11,767 nt of DNA, from assembly GCA_026770575.1 (NCBI GenBank), contig MU658109.1, positions 986 to 12,752 of the forward strand. The letters are read 5' to 3'. This document shows, piece by piece, positions 7,016 through 11,767 of the stretch. Position 1 is the first letter of the stretch. Each line of letters starts with the position of its first letter. The position numbers and the translations under genes are program-made. The DNA is from Pelagophyceae sp. CCMP2097 (lineage: Eukaryota > Sar > Pelagophyceae). Under the pieces are notes generated by a model that was given only the letters and a program-made list of their open reading frames with translations, had not been told where the DNA came from and did no database searches.

Positions 7016-7428
7016 GGAACCAGAATGCTGGACGCAGCTAGAGTACCCCGTATCTGCATGGGAGGCTGTTTTCTAAGGTGAACAGCAGAGATTTCAGTCA
7101 ATATATAAGGTCCCGAAAGCACAAAGAAGCACAAAGAAGGGCCCATGCGCTTGGCTTAATGCATCGTCGTCCAAGGCGCGCCGTGTGTGCGCCGTACATT
7201 GCACTTGCCTCGGGTATTCTCTGCCACAGGTCGATCCGAGCTGGTGGAGGGCCTCGCCACGGAGCGAGAGCATCAATCTGTCAAGCGCCTACCTGCATAG
7301 CACCAGTTTCAACGTGTCCATGCCTCCATCACCTAGGCCGCAGACGACGACGCCCCCGCCGTGTCCAGCGCCAACAAAGCGCCGCCGTCTGCCGTGGTGC
7401 ATCGTCGGATCTCTGCGCCACGCCGGCG

Positions 7429-7462
7429 TGGAACATCCCAAGCATTGGAACATCCCAGGCCT
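7429..7462 (+). repeat. Short direct repeat TGGAACATCCCA
   Basis: TGGAACATCCCA occurs twice, at about 7429 and 7447, separated by AGCAT. It is a small tandem duplication inside the 6793-8429 element. No function is evident. Confidence 0.7.
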
Positions 7463-8609
7463 TTGAAACGGAAGGGCGTCCAAGTTCCAAAATCAAATTG
7501 GCGGTCGGCGGTGGCGTCGGCGCGCACACGCGGCGCTCCCGTGACGTCGGGAGCGAGGGCACACGCCACGCCATCCTCTGGAATCGGCCTGGTGCGGATG
7601 AGGCGACTGCATGCGACCGCCAGGCACGACCGCGAGGTGGGCATGGCGCCTAGGATGACGGCGCCCGCGCCGCGCCTCTTGGCGTTTATGGGCCTGTTCG
7701 GCTGCGGGGATCGCCCGTGAGGAGCGGCGCGCGCCGTCGGGCATCTTCCTATGGCCAGCATTGACCCAACAGTCAAGCAACCTCCCTGACCCCGCCGGCG
7801 AGCCCCGTGAGCACGCGGGTCGGCCGACGCCCCGGCGCTTGCCTGGCGGTGTTGGGCCATGCATAGTTCGGAACTAGAACCCCCAGTCGACGGCCACGTG
7901 CGAGGGAGCGTGAGTACGGTAAGTACGGTATGAATCATTTTGTTTGGGACCCTTCTCGGGCCCTTTTTGGGGGACCCTTCTAGGGACCCCGGAGGTACCT
8001 GGTGCTCACCTTCGCAGCGACGGCGACGAGGTTGCACGTCTCCACGGCACACCGCGGCGCCGACGGCGCGCAGATGATCGCGCTCCAGGCATCGCACTGA
8101 CTCGCAAGCGATTGCAAATTTGCGCGCTCAAGAACTTCACCGTCAGCGGCTCGTTCACGCTGAGACGATGGCCGTCAGGCGCGACCTCGAGGCGACGCTC
8201 GTCGCGACGCAAGAGCTCGGGACGGCCCCGAGGTGCACCACTTGGACAAGACGGGCAACTGCATTGCCATATTGTCGCCCAAGGACGGCTGAAGACAATC
8301 CCCAAGGCCGATTATCTTATATTTTAAGAAGGCAAAGGCGACAGGCACTGTCGATTCGCTTACGTTTTAAGAACCAAAAGGCAACGGGTTGCCTTTGGCC
8401 ATTATCTTACTACTCTCACATTCACCCTGTATTTAATTGAGGATGCTATTTAGGAATTGTTCCCCTACACTATTCATACGAAACTTACTTTTACCATCCA
8501 TAGTGCACACGGCCGCCCGTCGAGGGCATAGCCTCGGCACCGCTCCGAGACCGAGACTGCCCGCTCCGAGACTGCCCCCCAGCGGCACTCAAGAGGCCCG
8601 GGCGTGGTT

Positions 8610-9555
8610 TTAGTGTGACTGCGGCGGCGGGCTTTGAACCAGGCGAGGCACCTCGAAGGAGGCGCCTCGCCACGGGGCGTCGCTGGCGTCCTCTTTCGAG
8701 GCCGCCGCATCGCCTGCGCCGGTGTTGGGAGCCGCCGACTGGGCGGCGGGTGCCTCGGGAGCGGGCGCCTCTGGAGGCGCGGAAGCCGCGGCGACACTCT
8801 CGCGAGTGGGCACGGGCGCCTGGAGCGCGGCCCTCAAGCCCTCCCTGGCCGCGTCCTTCTCCGGGCAGTCCTCCGTGATGTCATAAATCAGCTTCGCGTC
8901 CTGGATGCCCTCCTTGCGCGCGGCGAGCGCGTTGGCGAGCGCCATCTGGTCGCGGATGGCGTCGGACGCGGCGACGACCTTTGCGACACGGAGCCGATTC
9001 TCGTCGTGGGCGGCGTCGCCCTCGCGATGGTCCAAGTTGCGCTGGTTGGCGCGGCTCGACGCGGGCGCGTTGTTCTTCGGAAAGCCGCCGGCCGGGACGC
9101 CGTTGGACTCCGGACTTCCAAAAATAAGCGCTGGCGCCGGCGACCATGGGCCGAACAGCGCCCACGCGCCCCAGGCCTGCGGGTACCAGTCCGCGGGAGG
9201 GTCGCCGGAGGAAGTCGCGTCCGTGGACGCGCGCGCCTTTGCGGCGCGAGCCGTGGCCGCGCGCGGGTCGTCGTCCTGGTGCGTCGCGGCGTGCAAACGA
9301 GACATGTTGAGATCCAAACGCGACTCACTTCGAAAAACGTCACCCTTGCCGCGGGGATCAGCGAGTACACCGGTCAGGCGCGGGTCCGCGAAGCCGGGAC
9401 CTAGAGATTCGACCGTCCAAAGGCACAATCCGAGCCCTACTTGGACGACCACGCCCCCGTCCATATTTTCCGCAAGAGCGGCCGCAGTCCAGATGTTTTT
9501 CGCACGCACCACAAAAGACCACGCCCAGCACGATTCCCAACAGGCGCGGCGCCAT
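8610..9555 (-). CDS. Hypothetical Ala/Pro-rich protein, probable spliced signal peptide
   Basis: The long minus-strand frame ending at TAA 8612-8610 has GC-rich third positions and coherent protein-like composition. It includes DWYPQAWGAWALFGPW, then a charged helical stretch RVAKVVAASDAIRDQMALAN through IQDAKLIYDITEDCPEKDAA, then an Ala/Pro/Glu-rich tail. I do not recognise a family. The best gene model uses ATG 9555, exon 1 9555-9510 (MAPRLLGIVLGVVFC, a signal-peptide-like core), a 109-nt intron and exon 2 9400-8610, giving 278 residues. A simpler model starts at ATG 9305 (A at -3, MSRLHAATHQ), giving 231 residues and no signal. The exon 2 body is more certain than the start. It could be a secreted, membrane-anchored or plastid protein if exon 1 is real. 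Confidence 0.5.
9401..9509 (-). other. Candidate 109-nt GT-AG intron
   Basis: On the minus strand the donor GTGCGT starts at 9509 and the acceptor GAATCTCTAG ends at 9401. The phase matches: TGT-G joins GT-CCC to give ...VVFC-GPGFADP in the long downstream frame. The hydrophobic exon upstream would otherwise have no continuation. Unspliced, the downstream frame begins only at ATG 9464. Confidence 0.4.
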
Positions 9556-10306
9556 CAATCGCGGTACATCGCCTCCTGGAGACGCGCAAGCTTGGAGGTC
9601 CGCGCTGCTGGAGCTTTAGCGAATTATCTGCTGCGCACCGCCAGGGTGACGGAAATCTGTCTCCTTTTTTCGGCCTGTGCCTTCGGGTCCTCAATAAACC
9701 TCGTTTTCATCCACTAAATTTTGCCTTATTTTCGATGCGAGGAGCCTGCAAGTACAGAGCCGAAATCGTTTTACAATTGTAGTTTGAACTCCAAATCTGC
9801 AGGCCTAAGGTAGCTTTGGCGTCCTGGTGCGGCGGACGGGGGCCGTTTCCGCTTGACCCTAAGGGCTTCATCGCTTCGTCTCACCAGGCACATCCGATAG
9901 AACCCCTAGGGTCAAGCGGAAGCGGCGTCGGTCTCGCGTTAAGGCATTTCCGGTATCGGCGTCTGCGCCGACACCCGGTGCGTCCCTCGTGGACGGTCTG
10001 CGCTTGACCCTAAAGGCTTCATCGCTTCGTCTGCGGGGGCTCAAGCGATAGAGCCCTAAAAAACGAACGGGGCCCGAGTCGTTGCACCGCTCGAACTTTG
10101 CAGCGACCCTGCGGCGTCCCGCGTGCCCCGGCGCCCACTGTGTCTCGAGGGTGGTTCCTCCTTCGCATGCTAGGGGCCCTGTCCATGGGGAGACCAGACA
10201 CCAACCTATAGACACCGGAATGCCGTCTTAACTTTGCAACGACGGCGTTTACACAGGCGGAGGCGGTGGCGCGGCGATGCATCCAGAATATTTAATAACT
10301 AATAAG
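9556..10306. other. Non-coding stretch with hairpin repeats
   Basis: I see no gene here. Frames of 60-115 codons exist on both strands but have no domain or consistent composition. The notable content is the direct and inverted repeats at 9850-10032. The left part (9556 on) should contain the promoter of the minus-strand gene at 9555. Confidence 0.5.
9850..10032. repeat. 32-bp direct repeat with hairpin-forming flanks
   Basis: The sequence starting CGCTTGACCCTAAGGGCTTC occurs at 9850-9881 and, with one mismatch, at 10001-10032. In the first unit TTCCGCTTGACCCTA is also inverted at about 9911-9925 (TAGGGTCAAGCGGAA), forming a 15-bp stem. The second unit keeps only part of the inverted arm (CTCAAGCGATAGAGCCCTA). 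The two units are 151 bp apart and look like one ancestral fold-back element duplicated, with the second decayed. Confidence 0.8.
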
Positions 10307-10885
10307 TTAATTGATTTTGGAAATTTCCCCCGGTTCTGATTTCGGCACTGCCGTCTTGGCGCGGCGGCGGTTTCGCTCAAAAAAATACCTATCACGGGGC
10401 CCCATCGGCGCCGCGTCCGCCGCCGGAGGGACGTCGCCCCGCGCGGCCCGTCGGTCGAGATAACAGGGAGGCAGTGTTTTGGTAATCTCCCGAATCTCGA
10501 CCGATAAAAGAGATTGCCAGTCGACTTTCTGGTACGTTGAATATATTTTGGCAGTTACCCAATTGAATCCCCACTCGTCGCTTCTCAGACTTATCGTGTT
10601 GGAAGAGTGCGATTCTACGCCTCCTGCGGCGCAGTTTTGTCGGAGGGTGGCAGCGGGCCTCAGTGCCGACCCACTGAAGGCCCGGGCCACGAAACCGCGC
10701 CGAAATCGGTCGTAAAGGCCGCAGTAAAGGTTGTCCTGCTCAAAGCTTCGCACACCCTTCGCTTTTGAAGCCCACAGTGCGCTCGCGAGCTCGCCGTCGT
10801 CGTCGAAGACCTCCCACGGCCTACGGAATGCATCGCACCAGCCCTGGGCCACAGAACGGGCGCGCGGGGCGAGAACGCCCACGAG
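10307..10885 (-). CDS. Doubtful open frame or terminal exon, unknown function
   Basis: The frame is open from a TGA just upstream (about 10914) to TAA 10309-10307 and contains stretches that read like real protein, such as LYDRFRRGFVARAFSG and WVTAKIYSTYQKVDWQSLLS. It has no ATG except one far downstream (PMGPRDRYFF), so if real it is probably a 3' exon. A plausible acceptor TTCTGTGGCCCAG ends at 10844 and would start the exon at 10843 with GWCDAFRRPWEVF. I recognise no family. The plus-strand frame across the same bases (10479-10715) is no better supported. Chance openness remains possible. Confidence 0.3.
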   Translation of the reverse strand, partial: LVGVLAPRARSVAQGWCDAFRRPWEVFDDDGELASALWASKAKGVRSFEQDNLYCGLYDRFRRGFVARAFSGSALRPAATLRQNCAAGGVESHSSNTISLRSDEWGFNWVTAKIYSTYQKVDWQSLLSVEIREITKTLPPCYLDRRAARGDVPPAADAAPMGPRDRYFFERNRRRAKTAVPKSEPGEISKIN

Positions 10886-11043
10886 CGGGAAAACGACCCA
10901 AGACCCTCGTCGTCACCGCGGCGCGGCGGCGACCTCCCACAGCCGCCCGACGGCGGATCCTCGCATTCCCCCAGGCGCCCGAGTGATCCCCCAAGGTCGC
11001 CAGCCCGTCGGACGCGCGCGCGCCGATCGCACGCACCAATGAC

Positions 11044-11084
11044 AACACTACTCTGGGGGCCTAGAATAGAGCCCCCAGAGTGTT
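11044..11084. repeat. Strong hairpin just upstream of the RT frame
   Basis: ACTCTGGGGGC (11050-11060) and GCCCCCAGAGT (11071-11081) form a perfect 11-bp stem with a 10-nt loop. If a 3-nt ACT microduplication in the left arm is bulged out, the stem lengthens to 14 bp (AACACT... with ...AGTGTT). It lies 17 bp before the ATG of the reverse transcriptase frame. It may mark the boundary of that retroelement or act in its RNA. Confidence 0.75.
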
Positions 11085-11100
11085 TATTTGTTAAAGGAGG

Positions 11101-11767
11101 ATGGAATCAAGCCGCCACGGGGCATTGCCCACTGGCACCGCGCTTCCAGCGCGGCCCGGGATAGGCATTTCCGGAACCCCCCCCCCTTATTTTTTGGCGG
11201 GCCGAAGTGCTCTCGAAGTCGCCGAGGCGATCACTGCGTTTGTGGATGCGACGGACGTCGTCTCCAAGCCGAAGGCAGCTGCTGAGATGCGGAACGACGG
11301 GATTGCGACGTTCTATTTCACGATCAAGTTGCTCAAGGAGCCCATCGCTCTACGGCCGATCTGCGGGGGCACCGAGCTTGCCATCACACCGCTGTCGAAA
11401 TGCCTCGCTGCCGCGCTGGGTTTGGTGGTTTCAGAGGCGGACCGCATGTGGCGCGACGCAGCAATGTCGGCCATTGGGCTCTTCCTCGAGCGATCTCAGA
11501 TTCTGCTCGGCTGCGAGGGGTTTGGGGAGCACTTGGGCCTGCTCAACCGACTGCTGGCGCAGGGCGTGATCGGCTACGACACGTTTTGTATGATTACGTG
11601 TGACGTCAGGTCCATGTATACTGCGATTCCCCAGGCCTTGATCCTCGCGGAGTGCGAGGAGGTCGTCGAACACGCTTTTCGACGCGCGCGCTTGCGGCTG
11701 CGTGGCGACACGTGCTACTTGCACGTTCCGTTGGCTTCTAGGGTTGGACGGGATGCGCCCTTCTTTT
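11101..11767 (+). CDS. Reverse transcriptase, Penelope-like or related, partial
   Basis: The frame starts at ATG 11101 (GGAGGATGG context, just after an in-frame TAA at 11092) and stays open to the window edge: 222 codons with no stop. FYFTIKLLKEPIALRPI (residues 71-87) fits the RT fingers motif seen in Penelope-like elements (FY.LPK.HK...RPI). TCDVRSMYTAIP around D168 fits RT motif A, whose aspartate is the first catalytic residue. The YxDD box and any GIY-YIG endonuclease domain would lie beyond the edge. The N-terminal part before the fingers is only about 70 residues, short for a complete element, so it may be 5'-truncated. A run of ten C at 11177-11186 falls inside the frame and is a likely slippage site. 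Other retroelement RT classes are possible but fit less well. Confidence 0.68.
   Translation, partial: MESSRHGALPTGTALPARPGIGISGTPPPYFLAGRSALEVAEAITAFVDATDVVSKPKAAAEMRNDGIATFYFTIKLLKEPIALRPICGGTELAITPLSKCLAAALGLVVSEADRMWRDAAMSAIGLFLERSQILLGCEGFGEHLGLLNRLLAQGVIGYDTFCMITCDVRSMYTAIPQALILAECEEVVEHAFRRARLRLRGDTCYLHVPLASRVGRDAPFF

Larger units (their letters stand above)
6793..8429. mobile_element. 1.6-kb TIR element with CAGGGTG ends
   Basis: The left end CAGGGTGAATGTGAGAGTA (6793-6811), continuing AGATAATGG, is inverted at the right end to 8429 with one 3-nt indel. TA flanks both sides (6791-6792 and 8430-8431). TA plus CAG resembles Tc1/mariner termini. Both subterminal regions carry TTTTAAGAAGGCAAA in the same orientation, and the right one adds hairpins AAAGGCAAC-GG-GTTGCCTTT and CGACAG-GCA-CTGTCG. 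Interior frames (for example the minus-strand one of 254 codons ending at 7333) show no transposase motif that I can recognise. It is probably non-autonomous with captured or decayed filler. Confidence 0.75.

Noticed and set aside
7333..8097. 254-codon minus-strand frame inside the CAGGGTG element
   Set aside because: It starts without a good ATG context and is rich in Arg/Ala/Pro from GC-rich DNA. It overlaps equally long frames on the other strand and shows no DDE/D transposase motif.
8900..8990. CP12-like C-terminal motif in the hypothetical protein (IYDITEDCPEKDAA)
   Set aside because: It has only one cysteine and lacks the AWD-VEE core that defines CP12.
8888..9370. GTGAGT donor at 9328 with acceptor at 9276 as an intron in the hypothetical gene
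   Set aside because: The donor is strong and the phase works from the frame starting near 9370. That upstream frame has no ATG and is closed by a TGA just before, so a tiny extra exon would be needed.
8634..9717. Plus-strand frames of 256 and 270 codons over the hypothetical gene
   Set aside because: They are antisense to the minus-strand frame, which has the more protein-like composition and helix pattern. The plus frames look like shadows.

Overview
The window looks like a GC-rich nuclear segment from a photosynthetic eukaryote, probably a unicellular alga with a complex plastid. Three things support this: short GT-AG introns that restore open frames when removed, a PsbP-like protein with a signal-peptide-like start followed by a twin-arginine thylakoid-lumen signal, and long non-coding stretches full of transposable elements. 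The sequence alone does not settle the lineage (stramenopile, haptophyte and dinoflagellate are all possible).

Layout. Positions 1-1239 hold no recognisable gene, only a 49-bp direct repeat. On the minus strand, 2123-1240 is an intact two-exon PsbP-domain gene, the best supported gene here. From about 2440 to 8431 the window is mostly mobile DNA: a tRNA-like relic (2444-2566), an 8-bp-period microsatellite, two copies in inverted orientation of one ~500-bp TA-flanked MITE-like family (2811-3298 and 4761-6139), a different TIR element nested in the second copy (4821-5686), a related family with another subterminal array (6145-6623, possibly to 6790), and a 1.6-kb element with Tc1/mariner-like ends (6793-8429). 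The two inverted MITE copies bracket a broken N-terminal piece of a BED/hAT-type transposase-like gene (3677-4450).

From 8432 to the end are a probable minus-strand gene of unknown function (9555-8610, with a candidate spliced signal-peptide exon), a block with a 32-bp direct repeat and hairpins (9850-10032), a doubtful minus-strand open frame (10885-10307), and on the plus strand an open frame from 11101 that runs off the window edge and reads as the N-terminal part of a Penelope-like or related reverse transcriptase.

The genes do not form an operon or pathway. One host plastid gene and one or two unknown genes sit beside repeated transposon insertion. The most informative structure is the nested TA-target insertions, where one MITE copy keeps the empty site that is filled in the other, and the tRNA-like, B-box-containing core carried by that MITE family.
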